A stretch of DNA of 64,000 nt from Planctomycetota bacterium (lineage in GTDB: Bacteria; Planctomycetota; Planctomycetia; Pirellulales; Lacipirellulaceae). The notes under the pieces were generated by a model, which was given only the letters and a program-made list of their open reading frames with translations, was not told the DNA's origin and made no database searches. Shown here piece after piece: positions 19,701 to 27,167 of the stretch. The position numbers were made by a program, and so were the translations under genes. Every line of letters begins with the position of its first letter. The stretch's first letter is position 1. The stretch covers positions 161,852-225,851 of the forward strand of contig JAJRSE010000051.1 of the NCBI GenBank assembly GCA_024278955.1, written 5' to 3'.

Positions 19701-20091
19701 CTCCACCGCCACGACTGCCGCCAAGGTTCCAACAACGACTCAAGCAACCCCCACACAACAGCCAACTGCTGAGACTAACAAGCTTTTAGCGACTTCCTTT
19801 GTCGAGTCGCCCTACTCAAAAGCCTTTGCGACGGCTCCTCCTCGGGTAGGACAAGATCTTGTCTCGGAAAACGCCAGGCACTCGGCATTTTTCATGGGCG
19901 ACCCTGGCTACGAAAATGAACTACTGGAAATAGCAAGGATCGCGTCCAGCTCTAGGAACGAGCCAGATCTGCCTGGGGCTGATATTCGTGACCGCCTGTT
20001 TGCAGAATTCCACGGGAGTCGATTCGAGCAAATTCGCTCTGCAATGGTTGATGCCTTCTCTCAGTTCGCCGATGAGCTAGAACTAGGCTAG
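16798..20091 (+). CDS. Giant LEPR-motif, matrixin-like, PPC, cadherin-like and dockerin surface protein
   Basis: About 1097 residues from a GTG at 16798; a TTG at 16747 in the same frame is possible. The N-terminus has the planctomycete [17 protein letters not shown] motif. Next is a metalloprotease-like domain of the matrixin (M10) kind with [13 protein letters not shown] near residue 170, in which the second and third zinc ligands of HExxHxxGxxH are Asn and Asp. Two PPC-like beta domains follow ([17 protein letters not shown] and STDIDYYSL regions), then a cadherin-like repeat ([31 protein letters not shown]) and three dockerin-like Ca loops ([18 protein letters not shown] type). No PEP-CTERM tail is present. 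It should be exported and cell-surface or extracellular. Only 2 bp separate it from the DUF1559 gene, so they are one unit. Confidence 0.85.
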   Translation: MANRSRNSKQSAKRDALCASRSRRLSIETLEPRLLLDGNGFITGNDVYLTLSFAPDGTDIANESNSIAARFDTIAPTADWQDAILRAFQTWAVETNADIGIVSDNGDPFGSPGPSQNDIRFGEIRIGAIAMTPSVGAVSVPVDGLVTGTWFADVVFNTAFNYTTLDDIYAVALHEAGNVFGLEDNSDTNSPLYIGGAPTGLPPTANDLAALHQLHGLRFPDFNESEEDGPTNNDSFSNATDLDLVEFGLGDDGSAPSIVYGDITDNLDRDFFELETPEDYTGPLTIQVRSTGISLLSPTVKVYDDNQQLVAQATATSTRGDWLTLSLPSVVSDEDYYIEIAGAAPGLYGIGGYSLVATLDGVNQVSQEEIDAIAGGQFRFLEQEEISKFFDTDEDDLFGDDLHTDDTPLTAAGLQTTPGFANAAQYEIIASISNSTDIDYYSLRSPALLPVPLDVMTVLVRSLDDGGLIPSVTVLDINGLPVPSTILANGGGEYIIQVDGVILDSDYQIKVEAADNLGPFNSGNYRLTVTFGSQATQLAPLSTGTVGNGITQNIHSLYIGQPQLLHIALQIDPAATTSPTAVVATIKNDLGEIVYQIAAAPGETRSREAVLLDAGSYTVEITPFTLDGSTPPAISYSLLGTSISDLFVGDPDDPTNNPFACSEPGLEGLFCYPGGFITPDPFLWDSFVDSLTNPPEIPNLPDLVTFLFGDWWTWVWNQTGTNGPPFSQPDAIQIPEVSAAIAPLILGPTGSVLDNDIDPENDALIAILQSEPTNGSLSIANDGTFIYTPNLGFSGRDEFTYTAFDFSQESASTTVSIIVGESGNFDADSEVDGADFLTWQRSAGTLSGAVLTSGDSDFDGDVDSLDLANWQQQFGATSILPPSNGDADADADVDGLDFLAWQRGSGISLGATAQDGDADADGDVDAQDLLAWKNNFGSPAALAASTASGESSAPAALALVSKPVSNTISTATTAAKVPTTTQATPTQQPTAETNKLLATSFVESPYSKAFATAPPRVGQDLVSENARHSAFFMGDPGYENELLEIARIASSSRNEPDLPGADIRDRLFAEFHGSRFEQIRSAMVDAFSQFADELELG

Positions 20092-20093
20092 CC

Positions 20094-21179
20094 ATGAGCC
20101 TTCAAAAAGCGGCAAGTCGTTTTGGTTTTACGCTCGTCGAATTACTGGTCGTCATAGCGATCATCGGCATACTTGTCTCGCTTTTGCTGCCTGCCGTTCA
20201 AGCGGCCCGCGAGGCGGCTCGTAGAGTTCAATGCAAGAACAAGGTCAAGCAACTTGGCCTCGCCGTCTTGCAGTATGAAAACGCCAACGTAAAGCTTCCC
20301 CCCTGTGGATCGGCCTCGATCCTCAACAATCCAGCGAACCCTGCTGTTGACATCTACAATCCCTTCGGCGGCAAACAGCTCAGCTGGATCGTTTTTTTGT
20401 TACCTTATCTCGAACAAGACGCGTTGTTTGCTGAATTCGACTTAGAAAAACCAATCTCTCGACAGGCAAGCGACCCTCAATCGAAAATCTTTCCGACATT
20501 GCTTTGCCCAAGCGGCCAAGCTCAAGGACGCTTTTACAAACTGCTAATCCCAGGCATCGGTCTCAACTACACGCAAGTCGCAAAAGGGAACTACGCAGCC
20601 TATGTGAGCCCGTTTCATGTCGACTTGCAGTTTCTGTTTCCTGGCGCGCTCATCGGTAGGCCCCAACGATTGAGTAGCATCGAAGACGGCCTCTCTTCTA
20701 CTTTGGTGCTAAGCGAGGTTCGTACGCTCGACCACGAACTCGACGAACGGGGCGCTTGGGCCATCCCCTGGAATGGTGCAAGCCTGCTCGCTTTTGACAT
20801 GCACCCCAAAGACTGGCGACATGAGCACGATGGTTCGGAAGCCATCGATGCCGCGATCGCTCAAAACCGAGCAATTTTCGTTGCCAATCCCGATATCCAT
20901 GGCGAAACTCAGCGTCCCAACAACCGTGGCCCGAACTTGGATACTCTCAAACACTGCAAGAGCGGCACCGACTTAGAAAAACACGCCCTGGCAAGCAATC
21001 TCCCTTGTACCGCCAGCCTCATCCCTAGCCTCAACGGTTACATGTCGGCGGCCCCACGTAGTCTGCACCCCGGCGGAGTCAACGCAACCTACCTCGACGG
21101 GCACGTGACGTTTCTCACCGACGAAATCGACGAGTTTGTAATGGCCTACTTGATAAGCACCATCGATGGGCAGCCCTAA
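20094..21179 (+). CDS. DUF1559 family prepilin-like protein
   Basis: A 361-residue member of the planctomycete DUF1559 family. The signal [18 protein letters not shown] begins at residue 10, directly after a short basic leader, and is followed by [17 protein letters not shown]. The C-terminal box is [18 protein letters not shown]. It should be processed by a prepilin peptidase and inserted in the inner membrane with its body outside. It begins 2 bp after the giant matrixin-like gene, which repeats the arrangement seen upstream (large secreted protein gene directly before a DUF1559 gene). Its function is unknown; a role in exporting or assembling the partner is inference from the repeated pairing. 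Confidence 0.92.
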   Translation: MSLQKAASRFGFTLVELLVVIAIIGILVSLLLPAVQAAREAARRVQCKNKVKQLGLAVLQYENANVKLPPCGSASILNNPANPAVDIYNPFGGKQLSWIVFLLPYLEQDALFAEFDLEKPISRQASDPQSKIFPTLLCPSGQAQGRFYKLLIPGIGLNYTQVAKGNYAAYVSPFHVDLQFLFPGALIGRPQRLSSIEDGLSSTLVLSEVRTLDHELDERGAWAIPWNGASLLAFDMHPKDWRHEHDGSEAIDAAIAQNRAIFVANPDIHGETQRPNNRGPNLDTLKHCKSGTDLEKHALASNLPCTASLIPSLNGYMSAAPRSLHPGGVNATYLDGHVTFLTDEIDEFVMAYLISTIDGQP

Positions 21180-21234
21180 CCATTGAGCATTTCACGATTG
21201 CGTGGATTGATTTCAAACAGCGTAGGAGCGAACT

Positions 21235-21470
21235 ATGACTAAGAATAGCAATGAAGAAACTTTTGTTTCCCAACGAGTCATCTACACAGCCCACGTCGAG
21301 GGCCGCATTATCCTCGTCGAAAACGTACCCGCTCGCGTTTCCAGTCGAACGGGTGAACGCTTTTTTCACCGGAAACCGTCGAGCAGCTTCAGAGCATCGT
21401 GTAGGAAAAGAAGGTCCCCTTCCGCGTGATCGAAACCCCGGTCTTTCATTATCCCGAGACCATGGCTTGA
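21235..21470 (+). pseudogene. Decayed YgiT-type zinc-finger/antitoxin-like gene
   Basis: An ATG at 21235 with GGAG nine bases before it opens a frame reading VEGRIILVENVPARVSSRTG, typical of the C-terminal part of YgiT/MqsA-like antitoxins. At the T-run near 21362 the reading continues only after a shift of one base: FSPETVEQLQSIV, then an in-frame TAG, then EKKVPFRVIETPVFHYPE to the TGA at 21468-21470. One indel and one nonsense change thus separate it from an intact gene of about 78 residues. The CxxC zinc motif usual at the N-terminus is also absent. It lies 210 bp upstream of an intact toxin-antitoxin pair. The partner gene (often DUF4258) is not present. Confidence 0.6.
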
Positions 21471-21515
21471 TAAAAGTGGCCCGAGTTGAAACGCCGGGCA
21501 CCACGAATACACGCT

Positions 21516-21535
21516 GCTAATGGGATTTCATTAGC
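21516..21535. terminator. Short hairpin, possible terminator
   Basis: GCTAATG at 21516-21522 and CATTAGC at 21529-21535 form a perfect 7-bp stem around a 6-base loop. It lies between the decayed antitoxin-like gene and the ParDE-like pair. No long T-run follows on the plus strand, so it is a weak terminator candidate or a protein-binding dyad. Confidence 0.35.
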
Positions 21536-21679
21536 GCGTTTCAGCGACAATTAGCGGTTTCCCGATCATTGCCTCTTTGGTCCCGGGACACCAAATGTCC
21601 CGAGGCACCAAATCGTGTTAGAATGACGGCATGAGCATCGACATCAACCCATGAACGACCGTTAGAGAGGAGAACGTCT

Positions 21680-21919
21680 GTGGCCTATCAATTCCCCCCA
21701 GATGTTGAGCAGTTTGTGCAAAGTGAACTCGACCAGAAACACTACGCCTCGGAAGAGGACTTGCTTGTGGAAGGTGTACGACTTCTGCAACAAGATCGTG
21801 AGGAGAGTATTGCCGGAATTAAGCAAGGTCTCGAATCGATCAAGCGAGGAGAAGGTATTCCGCTTGACGAAGCTTTTGAGTCTTTACGGAAAAAGCACAA
21901 CCTCTCGGTCGATGCATGA
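21680..21919 (+). CDS. Type II antitoxin, ParD/CopG-like
   Basis: A 79-residue protein from a GTG at 21680, with GAGGAGA placed eight bases upstream, which decides the start. It opens with AYQFPPDVEQFVQSEL, a ribbon-helix-helix-type N-terminus, then YASEEDLLVEGVRLLQQ, matching ParD/CopG antitoxins, and ends in a charged tail (IPLDEAFESLRKKHN) that would wrap the toxin. The stop overlaps the toxin start (ATGA), the standard coupling of antitoxin before toxin. The pair probably represses its own promoter in the 210 bp upstream. Confidence 0.85.
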   Translation: MAYQFPPDVEQFVQSELDQKHYASEEDLLVEGVRLLQQDREESIAGIKQGLESIKRGEGIPLDEAFESLRKKHNLSVDA

Positions 21920-22236
21920 GTTACCGCGTTATCATTCAGCCGCCCGCACTGGAAAACATTGAGGCTGCTTATCTGCGCGCCGCTCGCCACGCGCCGGAGA
22001 CCGCCTTACAGTGGCTCGAAGGGTTTTACGAGGCATTGCAAACGCTCAGTACGAATCCAACTCGATGCAGTATTGCACCGGAGAGCGATGCCGTTAAACT
22101 CGAAGTGCGGCAATTCTTCTACCGCACCAAGAGTCGTCACGCCTATCGGGCGCTCTTTACAATCCATGGCAACGAGATTCGCGTTTTGCACGTACGCGCT
22201 CCCGGCCAACGGTTGGTGCGGCCTGGTGAGCTGTAA
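21916..22236 (+). CDS. Type II toxin, RelE/ParE family
   Basis: A 106-residue basic protein with the RelE/ParE fold pattern: SYRVIIQPPALENIEAAYL at the N-terminus, a helical middle (TALQWLEGFYEALQTL) and the C-terminal strands HAYRALFTIHGNEIRVLHVR. It overlaps the antitoxin gene by 4 bp. Family members either poison gyrase (ParE) or cleave mRNA on the ribosome (RelE). The sequence does not decide which, although a ParD-like partner favours ParE. The gene is intact and no mobile-element ends were recognised around the pair. Confidence 0.87.
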   Translation: MSYRVIIQPPALENIEAAYLRAARHAPETALQWLEGFYEALQTLSTNPTRCSIAPESDAVKLEVRQFFYRTKSRHAYRALFTIHGNEIRVLHVRAPGQRLVRPGEL

Positions 22237-22349
22237 GCAAAGGACCTAGATCGCTCCGGCAATCTATCAGCCCACAATTCATGAGACGGAGGCTCTTGTT
22301 GAATCAAACTCTCGCGTGCCGTGGGAATTCCTTTTCGCTAACCGCTTCT

Positions 22350-23789
22350 CTAGTAGTTGATATCAAACCCAAAGTTCACGCCGTTGATGAAAACGTCTTG
22401 CTGCCCCGCTTGACCAATACCCCAGTCCGGCAAACGATACTCAACCATCTGCGATGCCCGAGAAATGTTGTCGATAAACATTGCCGTGTACCCCAACCGC
22501 AGAGCAATCGAGCTGGTTAATTGATAGGTCGAATCGACTCGCAATTCGACCATGGGAGAAAAATCGTTGGCTCGCGCGCCGCTGGAAAACGTGGTCGGCT
22601 GGGCAGACATCGACTGGTTAAGTGCCCCAGGCACGATATTTTCGCCCCAAGTTCCACCCTGATCGAAGTCCTGAATGTTGTAGCCAAACACAAAACGACC
22701 ATCGACCGCCATATTCCAACGTCCGCGTTGGGTCGACCATTTGCCTCGAATCTGAGGGCCCACGATTTGGTTTTCCGCCGTCGTGGTGACTGTGTTCAGG
22801 CCTCGAAAGAAGTCGGACGTGCCATTGATGCCAAACTCGTCTCGCATACTTAGAAATCGCACACCATAAGCAAGGTCGACTTGATTGTTCTGCCGCTTCC
22901 GCATCTGGTGGCGATTACTGAGTTGAATCGTTCGCATCACTTCAACCCCACGAACTCGAGTGTTGTTGCGAACCGTCAACTGATTGAATCGCACGTTAAA
23001 TTCGGCAAGGTCGCCAAAATCTTCCGCCACGGCAATAACCGGCTCATCATCGTCTTGCTCGCCATTCCCGTTCGTATCCTGGAAAACCGTAACAATACCT
23101 TCGGCCAAGTTACCGTTGATGTCGTCGGGCGTACCGCTGCCACCTACCCCAGGACCGCCAACAACAATACCAGTCACGTTATCCTCATTGTTGAAATAGT
23201 CGCGAAATCCAAGCAAGTACCCAGCAGGTGTAACAAAGTTGATATGAATACTCCCGAATCCCGAAGTCTGCGGGCCGCTACCAAAAGTTTGCTGTTGGTT
23301 CGTCTGGGGGCCATCGATGATTCCAATTAACCACCCATTCCCTTTTTCTTGGAGGCCGAATTCATATCTTGAGCCCCAGCCGAAAGTCGCCTCAGGGACA
23401 ACGTCTTGCAAGCCATTTTGAATTACGTACTGTGGCGGTCGATTCCCTTGATCCTGGGGGTTCGTATCATCGTAAATAATCTCAGACAAAATTTGCACAT
23501 TCGGGTCGCCGATCGTGGCGCGTTCGCCCGTGACTGCCCAATTCAGTTTGTCAAACCGGAAGAAATAACCGCTATCTTTCCGCATCGGGCGATTTTCAAA
23601 ATCAAAATCAACCGGCGCAAACCACTCGGCGTCGGTATCGGTTCCTGCGGCGCCGTAAGGCGAGTACAGGGGGCCTACTGCGTTTTGAGCACGAACGGTG
23701 CTCGCACAAGCAGAGATCAGCATTACCGTGGCAAGCCACTTGGTCATTAACGCGGCAGGCCGCTTGGTCATCGTATTTCGAGCTATCAT
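22350..23789 (-). CDS. BBP7-like outer-membrane beta-barrel protein
   Basis: About 479 residues from the ATG at 23789 (MIARNTMTKRPAALMTKW). A signal peptide (KWLATVMLISACASTVRAQ) is followed by alternating hydrophobic strands rich in aromatic residues: GYFFRFDKLNWAVTG, FGWGSRYEFGLQEKGNGW, YLLGFRDYFNNEDN. It ends with the strand pattern ASQMVEYRLPDW and VFINGVNFGFDINY, whose terminal aromatic residue is typical of barrels recognised by BamA. The pattern resembles the planctomycete BBP7 family (DUF1551). It should sit in the outer membrane; its cargo or role is unknown. An acidic Asp/Gly-rich loop (NGNGEQDDDEPVIAVAED) may bind calcium. Confidence 0.75.
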   Translation of the reverse strand: MIARNTMTKRPAALMTKWLATVMLISACASTVRAQNAVGPLYSPYGAAGTDTDAEWFAPVDFDFENRPMRKDSGYFFRFDKLNWAVTGERATIGDPNVQILSEIIYDDTNPQDQGNRPPQYVIQNGLQDVVPEATFGWGSRYEFGLQEKGNGWLIGIIDGPQTNQQQTFGSGPQTSGFGSIHINFVTPAGYLLGFRDYFNNEDNVTGIVVGGPGVGGSGTPDDINGNLAEGIVTVFQDTNGNGEQDDDEPVIAVAEDFGDLAEFNVRFNQLTVRNNTRVRGVEVMRTIQLSNRHQMRKRQNNQVDLAYGVRFLSMRDEFGINGTSDFFRGLNTVTTTAENQIVGPQIRGKWSTQRGRWNMAVDGRFVFGYNIQDFDQGGTWGENIVPGALNQSMSAQPTTFSSGARANDFSPMVELRVDSTYQLTSSIALRLGYTAMFIDNISRASQMVEYRLPDWGIGQAGQQDVFINGVNFGFDINY

Positions 23790-24051
23790 AAGTTCCAACT
23801 ACCCTTGTTGGTTGCGCCATCGACTGACGCCGTGTCGTTGATCCGTGCCCCCCGAGGAGCAACAAATGGAGACTATCTGTGCCGGTAGTATCGGACCTGC
23901 GGGACGTGATGGTTGAGTAAGATTGGCAAACTCTGACGAAAAGGAGGCCGGCAAGTACACCTTGGGAGTTCTGGGTTGAATGGATCGACTATTTGGCCAT
24001 TCCGCGTACCGTTTTTTGGCCAGAATCCTAGTGCAGCTCAACATTCGAGTT
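23790..24051. other. Upstream region of the BBP7-like gene
   Basis: This gap holds no recognisable gene. It must contain the promoter of the minus-strand barrel gene. AGGGT lies about 15 bases before its ATG, which is a poor ribosome binding site. No clear operator or hairpin was seen until the palindromic repeat that begins at 24052. Confidence 0.3.
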
Positions 24052-24129
24052 GGGTGCCACTGCTGGCTTGCCCAGCAGTGGACGCCGGGTACCCGCTTCG
24101 CACTGCTGGACGAGCCAGCAGTGGCACCC
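24052..24129. repeat. 78-bp double-hairpin dispersed repeat, copy 1
   Basis: The outer arms GGGTGCCACTGCTGG and CCAGCAGTGGCACCC are inverted repeats. Inside are two hairpins: CACTGCTGG with CCAGCAGTG around 24059-24080, and again around 24101-24124. The same 78 bp recur at 43405-43482 with one visible difference (GGGTACCC here, GGATACCC there), in the same orientation. Weaker similarity extends about 15 bp on each side (GCTCAAC before, CGAAAA after). No open frame is present. It behaves like a REP/BIME-type intergenic element. Confidence 0.85.
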
Positions 24130-24215
24130 GAAAACGCAAGCCGCAATGGAACGGGTAGCAGCTTCTCCCTTGCTTCCGTGTCGAGCTAGGAAGGGCCTCT
24201 GTGCTCAGCATGCAT

Positions 24216-24241
24216 AAAAGCCTTGCTTGCACGGCTTTTTT
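24216..24241 (+). terminator. Rho-independent terminator-like hairpin
   Basis: AAAAGCC at 24216-24222 and GGCTTTT at 24233-24239 form a 7-bp stem with a 10-base loop followed by a run of six T on the plus strand. No plus-strand gene ends just before it, so it either stops read-through from the repeat region or acts as an attenuator in the leader of the TraB-like gene that starts 70 bp later. Confidence 0.55.
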
Positions 24242-24310
24242 CTATTTCTGAGGCCTCGAAAGAGATATACTTTCGTAGAGTTCCTGGTCCTTACCGAGAA
24301 AAGAGTTCCC

Positions 24311-25291
24311 GTGATAAACCCCACCCGATTTTTGATTCCCCGCATCACCTGTTTATTGGCCAGTCTGCTAGCAGCTTGGGCTGCTCACACGCCAGACAAA
24401 GCGATTGCGGAGCAAACGGCGGTTCTCGAAGCTCCCGACCAACAAGCCGAAATTGCCCAGTTAGGCGAAGATTGGGTACGAATCGTCCGAGACCCGCGTG
24501 GCAAGCCGCTTGCGCTGGAAGTGGCGATTGTCCGCTACCTTCCTGCGGCTCAAGCCGCGAAAGCCGGCTCGAAGCAGCGGGCTCCGATGGCACGCGAATA
24601 CGTCGACTTGGTGGGGGCCATCCATATCGGCGACCTCTCCTATTACCAGCAACTCAACAAGCATTTTCGCCAGTACGACGCCCTGCTGTACGAACTGGTG
24701 GCCCCCAAAGGCACAGTCGTCGAGCAAGGCCGCGGCACGTCGAACCTGAACCCGCTGGGGGCGATGCAAAACGGGATGAAGTCGATGCTTGAGGTAGAAC
24801 ACCAGTTGGAGCAGGTCGACTACACACGCCCCAATTTTGTCCACGCCGACCTCTCGCCCGACGAATTCCTCCAGTCGATGGAGAGCCGCGACGAAGGATT
24901 TCTCAAGCTCTATTTCCGCCTCATCGGCCAAGCGGTCGCCCAACAAAGCGAGCAAGCGGCTAAAGGCGAGTCAACCGATTTGGATATTTTTACGGCGTTG
25001 CTTTCGCAAGATCGGCCTCGAATGCTAAAAATCGCGTTGGCAAAACAGTTTGAGTCGATGGAATCGATGCTTGCCAATATCTCGGGGCCCAACGGCTCGA
25101 CGCTCATTACCGAGCGAAATATCCGGGCACTCGAAGTGCTCCGCAAGCAGCAAGAGTCGGGCAAGCAAAAACTCGCCATTTTCTACGGAGCAGGCCATTT
25201 GGCCGATATGCACGAGCGGCTGACCAAAGAGTTCAACATGAAGGCCGTCGACGTCACTTGGCTCGAAGCCTGGGACCTCCGGCCAAAATAA
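24311..25291 (+). CDS. TraB/GumN-like protein, secreted
   Basis: About 326 residues from the GTG at 24311, chosen because it gives a proper signal peptide (ITCLLASLLAAWAAHTPDKAIA); the frame is open further upstream without family features. The two signature blocks of the TraB/Tiki superfamily are visible: VDLVGAIHIGDLSYYQQL with DALLYELVAPKG near residue 100, and KLAIFYGAGHLADMHERL near residue 295. Proteins of this fold include eukaryotic Tiki proteases and bacterial GumN/PrgY. The His and Glu residues of the blocks are present. It should be periplasmic. The substrate is unknown and it has no obvious operon partners. Confidence 0.65.
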   Translation: MINPTRFLIPRITCLLASLLAAWAAHTPDKAIAEQTAVLEAPDQQAEIAQLGEDWVRIVRDPRGKPLALEVAIVRYLPAAQAAKAGSKQRAPMAREYVDLVGAIHIGDLSYYQQLNKHFRQYDALLYELVAPKGTVVEQGRGTSNLNPLGAMQNGMKSMLEVEHQLEQVDYTRPNFVHADLSPDEFLQSMESRDEGFLKLYFRLIGQAVAQQSEQAAKGESTDLDIFTALLSQDRPRMLKIALAKQFESMESMLANISGPNGSTLITERNIRALEVLRKQQESGKQKLAIFYGAGHLADMHERLTKEFNMKAVDVTWLEAWDLRPK

Positions 25292-25449
25292 GGGGCCAGG
25301 GATCTGCGTAAAACACCGAAATCCCAACAAATCCCGGAGATTGCAATCCCCGGGCCTGTTTGCCTCCACTTTCCCAGGCCGGGACGACCTGCTAGAATCT
25401 GAGGTTCACTCGATTTGTAACTTAACGTCGTTTTCCAAGGAGTCTCCCC

Positions 25450-25548
25450 ATGGCCAAGCCTGGTCGCAAAGTAAAAAAAGCCAATCATGGCAAACGTCCG
25501 GCCAACAGCCGCCCACGCAAGAACCGTCGTCAAAAGGTGAAAACCTAA
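25450..25548 (+). CDS. 32-residue Lys/Arg-rich basic protein, possibly ribosomal THX-like
   Basis: An ATG at 25450 preceded by a strong AAGGAG at eight bases' spacing opens a 32-codon frame that ends at TAA 25546-25548. The product starts MAKPGRKVKKANHGKRPA and ends NRRQKVKT; about half the residues are Lys or Arg. The segment HGKRPANSRPRKNRR recalls the small ribosomal protein bTHX (GK-RP-K pattern), but it could also be another planctomycete small basic protein. The reason to believe it is real is the ideal ribosome binding site, the clean start and stop, and no overlap with other genes. It lies between the TraB-like and FabZ-like genes. Confidence 0.7.
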   Translation: MAKPGRKVKKANHGKRPANSRPRKNRRQKVKT

Positions 25549-25596
25549 CGCAAATGCCTTGCCGGAGCAGAGCCCATCGCTGCGAGTGGCCGAAAT

Positions 25597-26091
25597 TTGA
25601 TCGTCGACCCTCAAGAAATCGACACGACTCAAGTAGTCGCCGACCTTGAGGAAATCCGCCGCTACAACCGCCAGCGCGACGCGATGGAGCAGCTTACGGC
25701 CATCGTCTTCGACGATCCCGAAAGCAACATCTGCATCGGTTATCGAGATACCACCCAAGAAGATTTCTGGGTCTCCGGCCATATGCCAAACATGCCGTTG
25801 ATGCCAGGGGTGCTGATGTGTGAAGCGGCGGCTCAGATTTGCTCGTTCCAGTCGTGCCGCCACGACCTGCTGGGCTGCGAGGTGGTCGGCTTTGGTGGAC
25901 TCGACAACGTACGTTTCCGCGATACGGTCCGCCCCGGCGATCGGCTGTTGATTGTTAGCCAGATCACCAAGCTCCGACGTGGCCGAATGATCGTAAGCCG
26001 CTTCCAAGAGTTCGTTGGCACCCGGCTCGTTTGCGAAGGCGAAATCCGCGCCATTCCCTTGCCCGTCGAAGAGTTAGGGACGGGGAACTAG
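25597..26091 (+). CDS. FabZ/FabA-like 3-hydroxyacyl-ACP dehydratase (hot-dog fold)
   Basis: A 164-residue protein from a TTG at 25597, the only start available in this frame. The hot-dog catalytic segment GHMPNMPLMPGVLMCEAAAQ contains the active-site His and, in EAAAQ, the acidic residue of FabZ/FabA. The later strand FGGLDNVRFRDTVRPGDRL is the usual conserved region after it. It should dehydrate 3-hydroxyacyl-ACP in fatty-acid elongation or a related lipid pathway. The N-terminal 45 residues (DTTQVVADLEEIRRYNRQRD) are longer than in E. coli FabZ. The trmB gene follows after about 60 bp. Confidence 0.88.
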   Translation: MIVDPQEIDTTQVVADLEEIRRYNRQRDAMEQLTAIVFDDPESNICIGYRDTTQEDFWVSGHMPNMPLMPGVLMCEAAAQICSFQSCRHDLLGCEVVGFGGLDNVRFRDTVRPGDRLLIVSQITKLRRGRMIVSRFQEFVGTRLVCEGEIRAIPLPVEELGTGN

Positions 26092-26153
26092 GAATACAGG
26101 ATTGGTCCTCTGCGACCCTTCCGAATTCCGCAATCCAAATTCCGCATTCAAAA

Positions 26154-26795
26154 ATGGGCCGACGCGCACTACCCAAGGTTGATCCAAACCTCGAATTGTC
26201 TTTTCATTTACACACGGTCGAGGGCCTTCCTTCGCCCCTGGATGTGAATGAACTTTTTGGCCGAGACGCTCCGCTCGAAGTCGAAATGGGCAGCGGCAAA
26301 GGGTTGTTTCTGCAAAATGCCGCCCTCGAAAACCCTGAGCATAATTTCCTAGGCGTCGAAGTCGCTCGAAAATATGCGCAGTTCACCGCCGCACGACTTT
26401 TCAAACAAAAGCTGAGCAATGCCATTTCCGTCCAAGGCGACGGGCTAAAACTCTTTCGCGAGCTGCTGCCAGACGAATCGCTCGAAGCGGTGCATGTCTA
26501 CTTTCCCGACCCTTGGTGGAAACGCCGCCACCGAGTGCGCCGGGTGCTTAACGAGGCATTCCTTTCGGATATCGTTCGCACGCTCAAGCCCCAGTGCCGG
26601 CTGCACTTTTGGACCGACGTCAAAGAATATTTCGACGTGACCCTCAAGCTAATCGCAGAAAAAACGCCACTGGTCGGGCCGCTTGAAGTACCCCAACGCG
26701 AAGCCGAACACGATCTCGATTACCGAACCCACTTCGAGCGTCGCACCCGGATGAACGAAGACCCCGTCTATCGGGCGCAATTTGTGAAAGAGTGA
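26154..26795 (+). CDS. trmB: tRNA (guanine-N7-)-methyltransferase
   Basis: A 213-residue enzyme from the ATG at 26154 (MGRRALPKVDP); the open frame upstream to 26031 overlaps the dehydratase gene and is not family-like. The SAM-binding motif PLEVEMGSGKGLFLQNAAL is near residue 42 and the TrmB motif VYFPDPWWKRRHRVRRV near residue 117, followed by HFWTDVKEYF. The enzyme methylates G46 in tRNA variable loops using SAM. Its N-terminus is short, so it is close to the minimal family length. It is the last gene before a mobile-repeat region. Confidence 0.95.
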   Translation: MGRRALPKVDPNLELSFHLHTVEGLPSPLDVNELFGRDAPLEVEMGSGKGLFLQNAALENPEHNFLGVEVARKYAQFTAARLFKQKLSNAISVQGDGLKLFRELLPDESLEAVHVYFPDPWWKRRHRVRRVLNEAFLSDIVRTLKPQCRLHFWTDVKEYFDVTLKLIAEKTPLVGPLEVPQREAEHDLDYRTHFERRTRMNEDPVYRAQFVKE

Positions 26796-26823
26796 GCTTG
26801 GTGGGGTTAGGGGTTAGTCGTTA

Positions 26824-27117
26824 GATTCTTCAGGGAATTCACTGGCCAAACCTTGCCATGAATTGCAGAACATGTCTTCGCCCTGAAAGGGCAAAATATG
26901 ATAGCCCAGGGCGCGAGCCCTGGGACATGTGAAAGGAAAGCAGCGAAGCCCTGAAAGGGCGACCTACAAACAGGCTCGCTATGCCGCCCTTTCAGGGCTC
27001 CATTGGTAACACGGCAAGAGACCCAGGCTCGCGCCCTGGGCTGCCCTATTTTCCCCTACAGGGCATTTCGGTTGTTTGGGCACGACTCGACTTGCCCACT
27101 GAAATTTCTGAGGAACC
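26824..27117. mobile_element. MITE-like element type A, copy 1 (294 bp)
   Basis: The left end GATTCTTCAGGGAATTCA (26824 on) and the reverse of the right end GGTTCCTCAGAAATTTCA (27117 backwards) form imperfect terminal inverted repeats. The flanks AGTCGTTA (26816-26823) and AGTTACTA (27118-27125) agree at 5 of 8 positions, with three transitions, as expected of an aged 8-bp target duplication. The interior has GCCCTGAAAGGGC palindromes and CCCAGGGC/GCCCTGGG stems. The same sequence, inverted, occurs at 41320-41614. There is no coding frame, so it must be mobilised by an enzyme in trans. The TIR start GGTTCTTC and 8-bp duplication recall ISL3-type elements, an inference. Confidence 0.8.
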
Positions 27118-27167
27118 AGTTACTAGAAACTTGTACTGGCCACGTAGTGCGGCCCTAACGACTTCCT

